Assembly: GCF_006175945.1 (NCBI RefSeq)
Contig: NZ_VAJL01000001.1
Coordinates: 4,039,001 to 4,103,000 of the forward strand
DNA from: Chryseobacterium mulctrae
GTDB lineage: Bacteria > Bacteroidota > Bacteroidia > Flavobacteriales > Weeksellaceae
Length of the DNA: 64,000 nt
Direction of reading: 5' to 3'
Shown here piece by piece: positions 42,445-50,572 of this stretch. A program made the position numbers and the translations under genes. The notes under the pieces are model-generated. The model saw only the letters and a program-made list of their open reading frames with translations, had not been told where the DNA came from and made no database searches. The number at the start of each line of letters is the position of its first letter. Positions within the stretch are counted from its first letter, which is position 1.

Positions 42445-43173
42445 TTAATTTTTAATTTTAGAAAATTCTATACCTTTTATCTGTGCAAACTCCGGACTGG
42501 TAGCTCCGAATATCGCCTTGATGTATTTTTTGATGTCTGAAGCGATCTCGCAAATTCCAATTTCGTCACCGTATAAAAGTTTGTTTCTAATGATTCTTGC
42601 ATTGTTGACATTAGCATACGCTCTTATTACCTCCAAATTTTTATTTTGTAGATCTGTGATGGTTGAGGCAAGTGTGTCTACAAGCAATTCCGGCTCATTG
42701 GGCTGATAATTGGGCTCGTTTGCTAAGACCATTTTAAGCGCTGATAAATGCTGAATGAGCTGGTCATAAGATTGCTGGCTTACAGAAATGGTAGCGGGAA
42801 TTGTTTCGGGACTGAAGGGATTCTTTGGAGGAGATGCCCTTTTGCCTTGTAATCTTCTATTGTGGAATTTTGCTTCTTTAATACTGCCTTCAGATGCATT
42901 TGAAGCCTGTATTGCATTGATGAATCTTGTTGCCAGCGTTTTGATACCGCTGAAAGCTTCCTGCCTTTCGCTTACCTTTCTGTTGTAAATGGTATTATTA
43001 GATAAAACATCTACGAGAGCAATTTCGGCAGAATCTTTCAAAGCAATGATTGCTGGTAGCTGCAAGCTGGTTTTTGAGGGATTATAGGATGAGCCGTAGC
43101 CCATTAAAAATTCAATCAAGGTCTGAAAGTTTGCAATGTTTTTTGCATGACCTGTTTCTGTGGTTGATGCCAT
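42445..43173 (-). CDS. helical cytoplasmic protein of unknown function
   Basis: 242 residues, no signal peptide or membrane segment. Predicted mostly helical with Ala/Asn/Ser-rich helices (ANFQTLIEFLMGYGSSYNPSKTSLQLPAIIALKDSAEIALVDV; YDQLIQHLSALKMVLANE) and a central basic linker (NRRLQGKRASPPKNPFSPETIP). I recall similar stand-alone proteins in flavobacteria annotated hypothetical. It has its own -7 box and terminator. Function unknown. Confidence 0.75.
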   Translation of the reverse strand: MASTTETGHAKNIANFQTLIEFLMGYGSSYNPSKTSLQLPAIIALKDSAEIALVDVLSNNTIYNRKVSERQEAFSGIKTLATRFINAIQASNASEGSIKEAKFHNRRLQGKRASPPKNPFSPETIPATISVSQQSYDQLIQHLSALKMVLANEPNYQPNEPELLVDTLASTITDLQNKNLEVIRAYANVNNARIIRNKLLYGDEIGICEIASDIKKYIKAIFGATSPEFAQIKGIEFSKIKN

Positions 43174-43203
43174 AAGTCATTTGTGTTTAGTTTGTTAGTG
43201 TAA

Positions 43204-43211
43204 CAAATATA
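43204..43211 (-). promoter_or_regulatory. candidate -7 box (TATATTTG) for the helical protein gene
   Basis: Exact TAnnTTTG match on the minus strand, 30 bp before the ATG; no TTG at -33. Confidence 0.55.
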
Positions 43212-43256
43212 GATTTTTTTCAGATAGAAAAGAATAGGTGTTGTGGTTTTTATGAG

Positions 43257-43280
43257 AAAACCTCACCGGAGCGAGGTTTT
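43257..43280. terminator. hairpin AAAACCTC/GAGGTTTT
   Basis: 8-bp perfect stem with loop ACCGGAGC between two minus-strand genes; could terminate either strand. Confidence 0.5.
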
Positions 43281-43387
43281 ATATTTGCTATTTTCTTTGC
43301 TGTTGTAAGAATCGTGCTTTTGGTGATTATACTAGCGAGATGCTCGCACTAGAGGGGGAAATCTATAATGTTGGGATTTTAACGAAC

Positions 43388-43416
43388 AATCTCTTTTAAG
43401 ATAGTTTAAAGAGATT
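43388..43416 (-). terminator. hairpin after the 43441-44046 gene
   Basis: AATCTCTTT/AAAGAGATT stem 25 bp beyond the stop on the minus strand; the T tail is weak. Confidence 0.5.
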
Positions 43417-43440
43417 AATACTTGATTAAATTCTTTGATT

Positions 43441-44046
43441 TTAGTTATTTTCTAATAAATTTATACCATTGCTCCAAATTAATTTTTGCTTGCTTTTATC
43501 TTCCATATAGAGAAAATAGTCTAAAAACTTATTCTGGTCAGGTTTGTGCATATCATCTATAATAATTAATCCAATTTTAGTAAGCTCTACTTGTTTGCCA
43601 TATATACTATTTTTCTCGGGGTAGTCAAATTTTATGTTTTTACGAAAAGTCCCATTAATTGTTATCTTCGATTTTGATTCGATTTTTTTAAGTTCGGGGA
43701 TATTACTGTCACATCCTCCTTTAGGATTATAAAAATAAATGTAATTATTGTTAATTTTAAAGTTGTTGTACCAGGAACAGCTCATCATCCATATATACAA
43801 ATCTTTTTCCCCGACATTTTCAATGTCAATCGTTATGTCATAGTAATGTTCAATTATAGAATCTGTTTTTACATCTAAACTTTGTTCTTCTATTTGATTT
43901 TTAACCCAAAAATCATTTTTGCTTATTGATTTAGTATATTCCTTTTCAAGATTTAGTTTTATCTTTATAGGAACAGTGTTCGTTTGGATGCATCCTAAAT
44001 TGAGAGTTAAAGCCACTAATAAAAGAAGTGTAAAAGTTGATTTCAT
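43441..44046 (-). CDS. lipoprotein of unknown function
   Basis: The ATG at 44046 gives a lipoprotein signal (KSTFTLLLLVALTLNLGC, Cys19); the longer reading from 44079 adds hydrophobic residues before it and is less likely. 201 residues, beta-rich mature part (HYYDITIDIENVGEKDLYIWMMSCSWYNNFKINNNYIYFYNPKGGCDSN). Two further cysteines (in MMSCSW and GGCDSN) could form a disulfide. No family recognised. Lys/Ile/Asn-rich compared with neighbours. Confidence 0.65.
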   Translation of the reverse strand: MKSTFTLLLLVALTLNLGCIQTNTVPIKIKLNLEKEYTKSISKNDFWVKNQIEEQSLDVKTDSIIEHYYDITIDIENVGEKDLYIWMMSCSWYNNFKINNNYIYFYNPKGGCDSNIPELKKIESKSKITINGTFRKNIKFDYPEKNSIYGKQVELTKIGLIIIDDMHKPDQNKFLDYFLYMEDKSKQKLIWSNGINLLENN

Positions 44047-44120
44047 TAATTCAAATATTATTCTTCTAAAAATAACCAAATAATCAATTATAGACCAATT
44101 TTATTTCAAACCATAATGAC

Positions 44121-44153
44121 AAAAAAAATCTGCTCCCAAAAAGAAACAGATTT
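44121..44153 (-). terminator. terminator of lipB
   Basis: On the minus strand AAATCTG...CAGATTTTTTTT, a 7-bp stem with a T8 tail, about 25 bp after the lipB stop. Confidence 0.8.
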
Positions 44154-44174
44154 CATATTATTAAAATATCTTCA

Positions 44175-44906
44175 TCAAGCCTTCATTACCAATTCCGCCT
44201 CAAAGACATCCGCAAAATGCTTTCTGATTTTCGCTTTAATATCTTCCATTTCCTCGGAAGTAAGCTCTCTTTCCAATTCTCTTTTCAGAGAAGCTACTTG
44301 TTTATCTTTAATACCGCAAGGAATGATGTATTCAAAATAACGCATATCGGTATTGATGTTTAAGGCAAAACCATGAAGAGTAACCCAACGTGAAGCTTTT
44401 ACACCCATCGCACAGATCTTTCTGGCGTAAGGTTTCCCCACATCCAGCCAAACTCCGGTTTCTCCGGGAGAACGTTCGCCTTTCAATCCGTATTCGGCAA
44501 TAGTTCTGATGATGACCTCTTCAAGATTCCTCATGTATTTGTGAATGTCTGTGAAGAAATTTTCAAGATCTAAAACCGGATAACCCACGATTTGTCCATA
44601 ACCATGATAGGTAATGTCACCGCCACGATTAACTTTTACAAAAGTGGCATCTATTTCTTTCAGTTTATCGATCCCGGCAAGCATATTTTCTTCATGACCG
44701 CTTTTACCGAGTGTATAAACGTGAGGATGCTCTACCAAAAGAAAATGATTGGGCGTGGTAAGATGTTGTTCGGCAGGGAGATCCCTGTTTTTTACTTTAA
44801 TATCAATAATATCTTTCATCAGTTTTTCCTGATAATCCCAAGAAGGTTGATATTCTTTGATGCCTAAATCTTCAAATTCTACGACTTTATTCTGATGTGT
44901 ATTCAT
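44175..44906 (-). CDS. lipB: lipoyl(octanoyl) transferase
   Basis: 243 residues. HFLLVEHPHVYTLGKSG, VKVNRGGDITYHGYGQIVGYPVLDL and GVWLDVGKPYARKICAMGVKASRWVTLHGFALNI match LipB. The catalytic pair is Lys170 (MGVKASRW) and Cys197 (IIPCGI). It moves octanoyl from acyl carrier protein to lipoyl domains of 2-oxoacid dehydrogenases and GcvH. Lies 33 bp downstream of trpA but has its own -7 box, so it is probably not regulated by tryptophan alone. Confidence 0.96.
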   Translation of the reverse strand: MNTHQNKVVEFEDLGIKEYQPSWDYQEKLMKDIIDIKVKNRDLPAEQHLTTPNHFLLVEHPHVYTLGKSGHEENMLAGIDKLKEIDATFVKVNRGGDITYHGYGQIVGYPVLDLENFFTDIHKYMRNLEEVIIRTIAEYGLKGERSPGETGVWLDVGKPYARKICAMGVKASRWVTLHGFALNINTDMRYFEYIIPCGIKDKQVASLKRELERELTSEEMEDIKAKIRKHFADVFEAELVMKA

Positions 44907-44923
44907 TCTTTAATTTGATGAAA

Positions 44924-44931
44924 CAAATTTA
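44924..44931 (-). promoter_or_regulatory. candidate -7 box (TAAATTTG) for lipB
   Basis: Exact match to TAnnTTTG on the minus strand, in the 33-bp gap between trpA and lipB. No -33 TTG at the right distance, which would lie inside trpA. Confidence 0.5.
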
Positions 44932-44938
44932 GTGATTT

Positions 44939-45715
44939 TTACGCTCTTATGGAATGGATGAAATCTATGGCTTTGGTCTTCCAATCTCTATTTTGCAGAA
45001 GGATGTTGACGAAAGCGGTACCGATGATCCCGCCGTCTGCTTTTTGGGTAACATTTTCAAAATCTTCTTTAGATCTAATTCCAAAACCTATCATTACAGG
45101 ATTTTTGAGTGGGAGAGAAGCCAATCTTGAAAGATAGTTTTCATTTCTTAAAACAGCATTCTCATTTCCTGTTGTGGATGAAGAACTTACTGCATATAAA
45201 AACCCTGAACTTAAAGAATCGAGGTACAAAATTCTTTCATCTGAAGTTTCTGGAGTTACCAAAAACGTAAAATTTAAATTGTATTTTTCTAAAATTTGCT
45301 GGTAATTTTTTTCAAATTCAATCGGCGGTAAATCAGGAATAATTAAACCTGAAACTCCACTTTCAGAACATTCTCTGCAAAAATTTTCAAACCCGAAACT
45401 TAAGACCGGATTGATGTATCCCATTAATATAATTGGAATTTTAATTTCCTCTTTAATAGATCTCAGTTGAGAAAGTAAAGTTGAAATTGTCATTCCATTA
45501 TTCAAAGCCAGTTCGTGCGCTTTTTGAATGACAGGACCATCGGCAACAGGGTCGGAATAAGGCATCCCGATCTCCATCATATCAGCTTCTGAATCTTGAA
45601 TTAGTTTTATAATTTCAGCGGTATCTTCCAGTTGCGGAATTCCTGCTGTGAAGTAGATGTTGAGGAGTTTAGGTTGGGGGTTGGAAGCAGGAGGTTGGGT
45701 GTTATTATCGTTCAT
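44939..45715 (-). CDS. trpA: tryptophan synthase alpha chain
   Basis: 258 residues. LNIYFTAGIPQLEDTAEIIKLIQDSEADMMEIGMPYSDPVADGPVIQKA carries the catalytic Glu (EIGMPYSDP) and the acid Asp region; ILMGYINPVLSFGFENFCRECSESGVSGLIIPDLP and MIGFGIRSKEDFE are also conserved. The usual glycine-rich loop is SSSTTGNENAVL. Cleaves indole-3-glycerol phosphate to indole, which passes to TrpB. The first ~18 residues (NDNNTQPPASNPQPK) are an extension beyond the family start at LNIYF and are encoded by a repeat-like phrase. Last gene of the trp operon. Confidence 0.96.
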   Translation of the reverse strand: MNDNNTQPPASNPQPKLLNIYFTAGIPQLEDTAEIIKLIQDSEADMMEIGMPYSDPVADGPVIQKAHELALNNGMTISTLLSQLRSIKEEIKIPIILMGYINPVLSFGFENFCRECSESGVSGLIIPDLPPIEFEKNYQQILEKYNLNFTFLVTPETSDERILYLDSLSSGFLYAVSSSSTTGNENAVLRNENYLSRLASLPLKNPVMIGFGIRSKEDFENVTQKADGGIIGTAFVNILLQNRDWKTKAIDFIHSIRA

Positions 45716-45745
45716 TTTTTTATTAATCTATATATTTATTATTTT

Positions 45746-45806
45746 CTCGCAGATTGAGCAAATTTTGCAGATTTATTTTATCTGCGTAATCTGTAAAATC
45801 TGCGAG
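45746..45806. repeat. inverted repeat CTCGCAGATT...AATCTGCGAG between trpB and trpA
   Basis: CTCGCAGATT and TTTTGCAGATT face AATCTGTAAAATCTGCGAG across a short loop, in the 129-bp gap between trpB and trpA. Same style as the other palindromic intergenic elements. Confidence 0.65.
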
Positions 45807-45844
45807 ATAAAAATTTTACAGTCTCCGAGAAGTTTTTTACTGAA

Positions 45845-47059
45845 TTAAACTTCCGTCTTCTGACTTCCATCTTCCAGCATTTTCAAATACGTTTCCATAT
45901 CCTTATCACCACGACCGCTCAAACAAATAACGACAATGTCGTTTTCGTTAAATTTCTTTTTATCTAAAACGGCTAAAGCATGAGCGCTTTCCAAAGCAGG
46001 AATAATTCCTTCTAATTTGGTTAAATCAAAAGCGGATTGCAAAGCTTCATCATCGTTAATGCTGAAAAATTCTGCTCGGTTTTCTTTAAACAAATGCGCA
46101 TGAAAAGGCCCAATTCCGGGGTAATCTAGACCTGCAGAAATAGAATGTGGTTCAATGACCTGTCCGTCTTTGGTTTGCATCACCAAGCTTTTACTTCCAT
46201 GTAAAACGCCTAAAGTTCCCAGAAAAGTGGTCGCAGCAGACTTTCCTGAATCGACTCCAAAACCTCCGGCTTCTGCAGCAATAATTTTTACGTTTTCTTC
46301 CTCTACAAAATGATAAAAAGTTCCTGCAGCATTGCTTCCGCCACCAACACAAGCGATGACATAATCAGGAGTTGAGCGACCAATTTGTTCGTTAAGCTGT
46401 TCTTTAATTTCTTTTGAAATCACGGATTGAAATCTCGCCACCAAATCGGGAAAAGGATGCGGACCAACCACACTTCCGATAACGTAATGAGTGGTTGTCG
46501 AGTTGTTGATCCAGTCTCTTAACGCTTCATTTACGGCATCTTTCAACGTTTTTGAACCTGAAGTTGCAGGAACGACGGTTGCTCCAAGCATTTTCATTCT
46601 CGCAACATTCGGAGCCTGTCTTGCAATGTCGATTTCGCCCATGTAAACAATACATTCCAAACCAAGAAGTGCACAAGCTGTAGCAGTTGCAACTCCGTGT
46701 TGTCCGGCTCCTGTTTCAGCGATGATTCGATGTTTCCCCAAACGTTTTGCCAATAAAACCTGCCCCAAAGCATTATTGATTTTATGTGCTCCAGTATGGT
46801 TAAGGTCTTCTCTTTTTAAATAAATCTGAGTTTTATATTTTTCGCTTAAATTTTTCGCTAAATATAACGGAGTGGCGCGACCTACATAGTTTTTCAACAA
46901 GTCCTGATATTCATTTTGAAAATCTTCTGATCCTATGATTTCAAGATAATTTTTTTGCAGTTCTTCTACATTCGGATAGAGCATTTCGGGGACAAAAGCA
47001 CCTCCAAATTCTCCGTAATAGCCTTGTTCGTCTGGATTTTTATAATTTGTTTTAATCAT
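45845..47059 (-). CDS. trpB: tryptophan synthase beta chain
   Basis: 404 residues. [19 protein letters not shown] start, PLP Lys93 in [48 protein letters not shown] and [17 protein letters not shown] are all standard TrpB1 motifs. Condenses indole with serine. The start overlaps the end of the OsmC-like gene by 8 bp, so translation is likely coupled. The last ~8 residues (GSQKTEV) come from a repeat-like CTTCCGTCTTCTGACTTCC phrase (complement). Confidence 0.97.
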   Translation of the reverse strand: MIKTNYKNPDEQGYYGEFGGAFVPEMLYPNVEELQKNYLEIIGSEDFQNEYQDLLKNYVGRATPLYLAKNLSEKYKTQIYLKREDLNHTGAHKINNALGQVLLAKRLGKHRIIAETGAGQHGVATATACALLGLECIVYMGEIDIARQAPNVARMKMLGATVVPATSGSKTLKDAVNEALRDWINNSTTTHYVIGSVVGPHPFPDLVARFQSVISKEIKEQLNEQIGRSTPDYVIACVGGGSNAAGTFYHFVEEENVKIIAAEAGGFGVDSGKSAATTFLGTLGVLHGSKSLVMQTKDGQVIEPHSISAGLDYPGIGPFHAHLFKENRAEFFSINDDEALQSAFDLTKLEGIIPALESAHALAVLDKKKFNENDIVVICLSGRGDKDMETYLKMLEDGSQKTEV

Positions 47060-47525
47060 TTTTGTAATTGATTTCAGGTTGATGTTTTACTTCAAAATTT
47101 AATGAATTGGCAATAAAGCAATATTCATTTGCTTTTTGATGAAGTTCGATTGCTTTTTCGACCATTTCTTTTTTGGCAACCAAAATTTTGGGTTTAAGGA
47201 TAATTTCTGTGAACTTTCCACTGCCGTTTTCGCTTTCTATCATTGTTCCTTCTGCAATATCTAAATATTCTAAAACAAGAATATTATTGACTGAACAAAA
47301 ATGCAAATACCACAAAAGATGACATGAAGAAACGGAAGCCAACAACAAATCTTCAGGATTATGAAGGTCTGGATCCCCTAAAAATGCAGGGTCTGAAGAA
47401 CCTTTTATTTCAGCTTTTCCATCCACGGATATGGTATAACTTCTTTCATACGAACGATAGTTTTTTGTAGATTCACCGGTGTTTCCCGTCCATTTTATTT
47501 TTGATTTGTATTGATGGTTTTTCAT
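47052..47525 (-). CDS. OsmC/Ohr-family protein inside the trp operon
   Basis: 157 residues. [53 protein letters not shown] is the OsmC core with a redox Cys in [12 protein letters not shown] and a second Cys close by; [16 protein letters not shown] near the C-terminus holds the other conserved Cys of the peroxidatic pair. Such proteins reduce organic hydroperoxides. It overlaps trpB by 8 bp and is thus part of the trp transcript, an uncommon arrangement. Confidence 0.88.
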   Translation of the reverse strand: MKNHQYKSKIKWTGNTGESTKNYRSYERSYTISVDGKAEIKGSSDPAFLGDPDLHNPEDLLLASVSSCHLLWYLHFCSVNNILVLEYLDIAEGTMIESENGSGKFTEIILKPKILVAKKEMVEKAIELHQKANEYCFIANSLNFEVKHQPEINYKND

Positions 47526-47578
47526 GTTTTATATTTTTTGTGTCATAAGATTTTATTAAACTACCATTATATACTTTT

Positions 47579-47878
47579 CTATAATTGATTTTTGATTTCA
47601 GTAATTATAGTTTCTACTTTTTTATTTTGCCAAATTTCAATCTCTCGAGTTGCTTTTTCTTTATTAAAACTATGCGTTTTGTTTTTCCATTCATAGTCTT
47701 TGATTACATGTAAAATTGCTTTATTGTATGAAACTATTGCTGTTTTATAAATCTCAGCTTTTTTAGATATAATTTCAAGAGTCAAACCATTCAAAATAGC
47801 ATTTTTTAGAATTAACTTTTTCAATTCTAATTCTTCTTTTTTCTTTCTGGGTTCATTTCTCGGAGCAAAAGATGGCAT
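47579..47878 (-). CDS. small basic helical protein in the trp operon
   Basis: 99 residues, no signal, Lys-rich and helical (RNEPRKKKEELELKKLILKNAILNGLTLEIISKKAEIYKTAIVSYNKAIL). The segment EIISKKAEIYKTAIVSYNKAI could be a short helix-turn-helix, but no family is recognised. It lies between trpF and the OsmC-like gene in the same direction, with gaps of 48 and 53 bp. Probably real given its place in the operon; function unknown. Confidence 0.55.
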   Translation of the reverse strand: MPSFAPRNEPRKKKEELELKKLILKNAILNGLTLEIISKKAEIYKTAIVSYNKAILHVIKDYEWKNKTHSFNKEKATREIEIWQNKKVETIITEIKNQL

Positions 47879-47926
47879 TTTTATTTATAATATAAGATTG
47901 TTTAAACTGACGAATTAATATGATAT

Positions 47927-48625
47927 TTAATATTTTGTTAATGATAAAAATTCTTTTATTTTTTCTAAATCTTTAATTCCAGGCTCTATTTCAAATTTTG
48001 AATTGATGTCTAAAGCAAATGGTTGTTGGTTGATGGTTTTTAGTTGATGGAAGTTTTCCCAAGAAATTCCGCCGCTTAAAAAATAGGGAAATAGAATTTT
48101 TATTTCGTTGAGAATATTCCAGTCAAACGTTTTTCCTGTTCCGCCAAATGCGTTAGAATCGGTGTCGAAAAGAATATACACAATGTCATTCTGAATGGAA
48201 CGAAGTGAAGTGAAGAATCTTTCAAGAGATTCCTCCTTCGTCGGAATGGCAAAATCAGAGCCGATTCGTATCACTTTTATAATTCCAACTTCAGGTTTTA
48301 ATTTTTTTCTCAATTCCAAAATAAAATCATCACTTTCATCGCCGTGAAGCTGAATAAAATCTAAATCTGCTTTTTCGGCAAACTCTATTATCTTATCTAT
48401 ATTCTCATTGACGAAAACCCCAACTTTTCCTTGATGATTTATTTCTGATATTTCATCTAGTCTTAAATGATTCAAAACATATCTCGGTGATTTTTCGTAG
48501 AAAATAAAACCGATAAAATCAATTTTTAATGCCACTAATTCACGAATTTGATCAAGTTGAGTCAGTCCGCAAACTTTGAGTTTTGGTTGAGGATTTTCTG
48601 TTGATGGTTGTCGGCTTTCACTCAT
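47927..48625 (-). CDS. trpF: phosphoribosylanthranilate isomerase with in-frame repeat-derived segments
   Basis: 232 residues, longer than the usual ~205. Core motifs are intact: KVCGLTQLDQIREL (general base Cys in KVCG), IDFIGFIFYEKSPRYV, VGVFVNENIDKIIEFAEKADLDFIQLHGDES, LFDTDSNAFGGTGKTFDWNILN, FLSGGISWENF and ALDINSKFEIEPGIKD. Three parts are repeat-like: the N-terminal ~15 residues (ESRQPSTENPQPK), residues ~126-147 (IPTKEESLERFFTSLRSI, encoded by the 68-bp element 48184-48251) and HQLKTINQQP (48021-48050). The embedded segment falls between the strands ending KVIRI and beginning VYILFDT, a loop/helix in the barrel. Catalytic residues are all kept, so the enzyme is probably active. Confidence 0.93.
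   Translation of the reverse strand: MSESRQPSTENPQPKLKVCGLTQLDQIRELVALKIDFIGFIFYEKSPRYVLNHLRLDEISEINHQGKVGVFVNENIDKIIEFAEKADLDFIQLHGDESDDFILELRKKLKPEVGIIKVIRIGSDFAIPTKEESLERFFTSLRSIQNDIVYILFDTDSNAFGGTGKTFDWNILNEIKILFPYFLSGGISWENFHQLKTINQQPFALDINSKFEIEPGIKDLEKIKEFLSLTKY
48021..48050. repeat. TTGATGG/CCATCAAC-type phrase within trpF
   Basis: GGTTGTTGGTTGATGGTTTT (then TAGTTGATGG), read on the minus strand as HQLKTINQQP. A nearly identical phrase before trpC (49431-49460) would read HQLTTINHQP in the same frame. Confidence 0.7.
48184..48251. repeat. 68-bp palindromic dispersed-type element inside trpF
   Basis: Ends TGTCATTCTGA and TCGGAATGGCA are inverted copies; the centre GAATCTTTCAAGAGATTC is also self-complementary. 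Same length class and end sequence as the intergenic elements at 42052-42118 and 51296-51357. On the minus strand it is read in frame in TrpF. Confidence 0.8.
48581..48615. repeat. CCATCAAC-type phrase at the 5' end of trpF
   Basis: On the minus strand ACAACCATCAACAGAAAATC then CTCAACC, read as QPSTENPQP. Matches the phrase at 1420-1452 in the macroglobulin gene at 15 of 17 positions over CCATCAAC(C/A)GAAAA(C/T)C, in the same frame (PSTEN). Confidence 0.7.
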
Positions 48626-48643
48626 TGCTAAATTGGTAAACTG

Positions 48644-49423
48644 TTATATTTTTACATTAGAAACAAATTCAGAAAATTTGTTTCCGGGGTTTTTATTTTT
48701 CATAAAATATTCGCCCATTAAAAAACCGTTGAATCCTTTTTCTTTTAAATATTTAAAGTCTTCTTCATTATAAATTCCACTTTCTGCAACAGATAAAATA
48801 TTTTCAGGAAGCTGATTTTTTAGATTGACAGAATGTTGTAAATCAACTTTGAAATCTTTTAAATTTCTGTTGTTGATGCCTACAAAATCAATGTTTTTAT
48901 TAATGTGTTGAAGTTCTTCTTCAGTATGAATTTCCAATAAAACTTCTAATCCTAATTTATGAGAAAGTTCTGTAAATTCCTGAACCTGAGTTGTCGAAAG
49001 ACAAGCGGCAATCAACAAAATTACATCTGCACCGATTGCTTTTGCTTCATAAAACTGATAGTCGTCTACCATAAAATCTTTTCGCAGAATCGGAATTTGG
49101 ATATGATTTCTTACACTCAAAATATCATCAAAACTCCCGCCGAAAAAATCTTTATCAGTAAGAATGGAAATTCCGCTTGCTCCAAATTTTTCATAATCAG
49201 AAGCCACTTCTAAAGGCGAAATTTGATTATTAATAATGCCTTTTGAAGGCGATTGCCTTTTAAACTCAGCAATAATTCCTGATTTTGATTCTAAAGATTC
49301 TTTCAGAGAAAAAGTTTTTCTTCCAAAAAACTCTGAATCTTTAAGCTGTTCCACAGAAACTTTAGATTTTGAATATTCTATTTCCTGTTTTTTTCTTTCT
49401 ATGATTTTGTCTAAAATGTTCAT
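48644..49423 (-). CDS. trpC: indole-3-glycerol-phosphate synthase
   Basis: The ATG at 49423 (MNILDKIIERKKQEIEYSK) is the family start; an ATG at 49495 would overlap trpD and add 24 residues from a repeat phrase. 259 residues. Catalytic Lys in IIAEFKRQSPSKG, Lys/Glu in PILRKDFMVDDYQFYEAKAIGADVILLIAACL, Glu in LLEIHTEEE, and FVGINNRNLKDF, SVAESGIYNEED at the C-terminus. Converts CdRP to indole-3-glycerol phosphate. In the operon between trpD and trpF. Confidence 0.96.
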   Translation of the reverse strand: MNILDKIIERKKQEIEYSKSKVSVEQLKDSEFFGRKTFSLKESLESKSGIIAEFKRQSPSKGIINNQISPLEVASDYEKFGASGISILTDKDFFGGSFDDILSVRNHIQIPILRKDFMVDDYQFYEAKAIGADVILLIAACLSTTQVQEFTELSHKLGLEVLLEIHTEEELQHINKNIDFVGINNRNLKDFKVDLQHSVNLKNQLPENILSVAESGIYNEEDFKYLKEKGFNGFLMGEYFMKNKNPGNKFSEFVSNVKI

Positions 49424-49430
49424 TTTGTTA

Positions 49431-49503
49431 GGTTGATGGTTAATGGTTGTTAGTTGATGGATTTTGTAGTATGGAAAAAAACTATCAACCATCAACTAAT
49501 AAC
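49431..49503. repeat. inverted TTGATGG/CCATCAA phrases between trpD and trpC
   Basis: GGTTGATGGTTAATGGTTGT then TAGTTGATGG (49431-49460) faces ACTATCAACCATCAACTAAT (49481-49500). The second arm encodes the last residues of TrpD (LLVDG) and its stop. The pair can fold into a hairpin in the operon mRNA. Confidence 0.75.
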
Positions 49504-50474
49504 TGCAAACTATTCAACGCTTTTCCTTCAAACAAACTTTCTTTTGCTAAAGTCAAACAATCCTCATAAGTTCCAAATTTTTGGGTGTGATACAAAGCAA
49601 CCACTGCATTGACTAAAACCACAACATTTTGAGAATCTGTACCGTTTCCTTCTAAGATATTTTTGAAAATTTTTGCCGTTTCTTCAATAGTTTTTCCAGC
49701 TTCGATGTTTTCAGCATCAACAGGTTTAAAACCTAAATCTTCTGCGGAATAAATATTTTCACCGCTTTTTGTAATGATCTTACTGTCTTGAGTAAGGCTG
49801 ATTTCGTCGTATCCATCCATTCCGTGAACTAAAACAAAATCCTGATTTTCTTTCTGAAGCAAATATTGATATATTCTTGCAATCTCAAGATTGTAAACTC
49901 CAATAACAGAAAACTGCGGTTTTGCAGGATTTACCAAAGGACCCAGTAAATTAAAAAAAGTTCGCAAGCCTAAAGATTTTCGCAAAGCTCCAACGGATTG
50001 TAAAGCCGGATGAAAATAAGGAGCGTGAAGAAAACAGATATTTGCTTTTTCTAAATCCTGATTAAGCTCGTCTGATGTTTTTTTGAATTGATAACCTAAA
50101 GCTTCTAAAACATTGGATGAACCCGTAACCGTTGATGCGCCATAGTTTCCATGTTTGGTTACTTTTTGTCCGGTTCCTGCAACAACAAAACTTGCCAGAG
50201 TAGAAATGTTGATGGTGTTTTTCCCATCGCCACCGGTTCCCACAATGTCGATGCTATCATTGGCATTCAAATTAACTGGAACTGCCATTTGAAGAAGTGC
50301 TTCTCTGAAACCTTTCAATTCTTCCAAGGTAATATTCCGCATTAGAAAAATACTGATAAAGGAAGTGACTTCAGTAGCGTTAAATTTATTTTGAGCAATC
50401 TCAATCATAATAGCTTTTGCCTGCGATTTTGACAAAGTGTGATGATTGAAGAGGTATTCTAATATTTCTTTCAT
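49485..50474 (-). CDS. trpD: anthranilate phosphoribosyltransferase
   Basis: 329 residues. The PRPP-binding motif GTGGDGKNTINIST and KHGNYGASTVTGSSNVLEALGYQ, FLHAPYFHPALQSVGALRKSLGLRTFFNLLGPLVNP are diagnostic. N-terminal four-helix part (MKEILEYLFNHHTLSKSQAKAIMIEIAQ) is typical. Adds phosphoribosyl to anthranilate. The last residues QLLVDG derive from a repeat phrase that forms a hairpin with the trpC leader. Confidence 0.96.
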   Translation of the reverse strand: MKEILEYLFNHHTLSKSQAKAIMIEIAQNKFNATEVTSFISIFLMRNITLEELKGFREALLQMAVPVNLNANDSIDIVGTGGDGKNTINISTLASFVVAGTGQKVTKHGNYGASTVTGSSNVLEALGYQFKKTSDELNQDLEKANICFLHAPYFHPALQSVGALRKSLGLRTFFNLLGPLVNPAKPQFSVIGVYNLEIARIYQYLLQKENQDFVLVHGMDGYDEISLTQDSKIITKSGENIYSAEDLGFKPVDAENIEAGKTIEETAKIFKNILEGNGTDSQNVVVLVNAVVALYHTQKFGTYEDCLTLAKESLFEGKALNSLQLLVDG

Positions 50475-50481
50475 AATAGTA

Positions 50482-50572
50482 AATGGTTGCTGCTTGTTAG
50501 TGATTGGTTGTTAGTTTTAAAGTGTTTTTAGAATAATTTTCTATCAACTATCAACTAAAATCTATTAACCAA
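50482..50572. repeat. inverted GGTTGTTAGTT/AACTATCAACT phrases between trpG and trpD
   Basis: AATGGTTGCTGCTTGTTAGT and GATTGGTTGTTAGTTTTAAA face CTATCAACTATCAACTAAAA. The end of trpG (NFLIG and stop) lies in the second arm. Third such block in the operon. Confidence 0.65.

Noticed and set aside
47579..47878. Trp repressor or RNA-binding regulator of the trp operon
   Set aside because: The small basic protein has no recognisable TrpR or TRAP signature; the attenuator already explains regulation.
48184..48251. Sequencing error or pseudogene in trpF
   Set aside because: The frame is intact through the element and all catalytic motifs before and after it are present.
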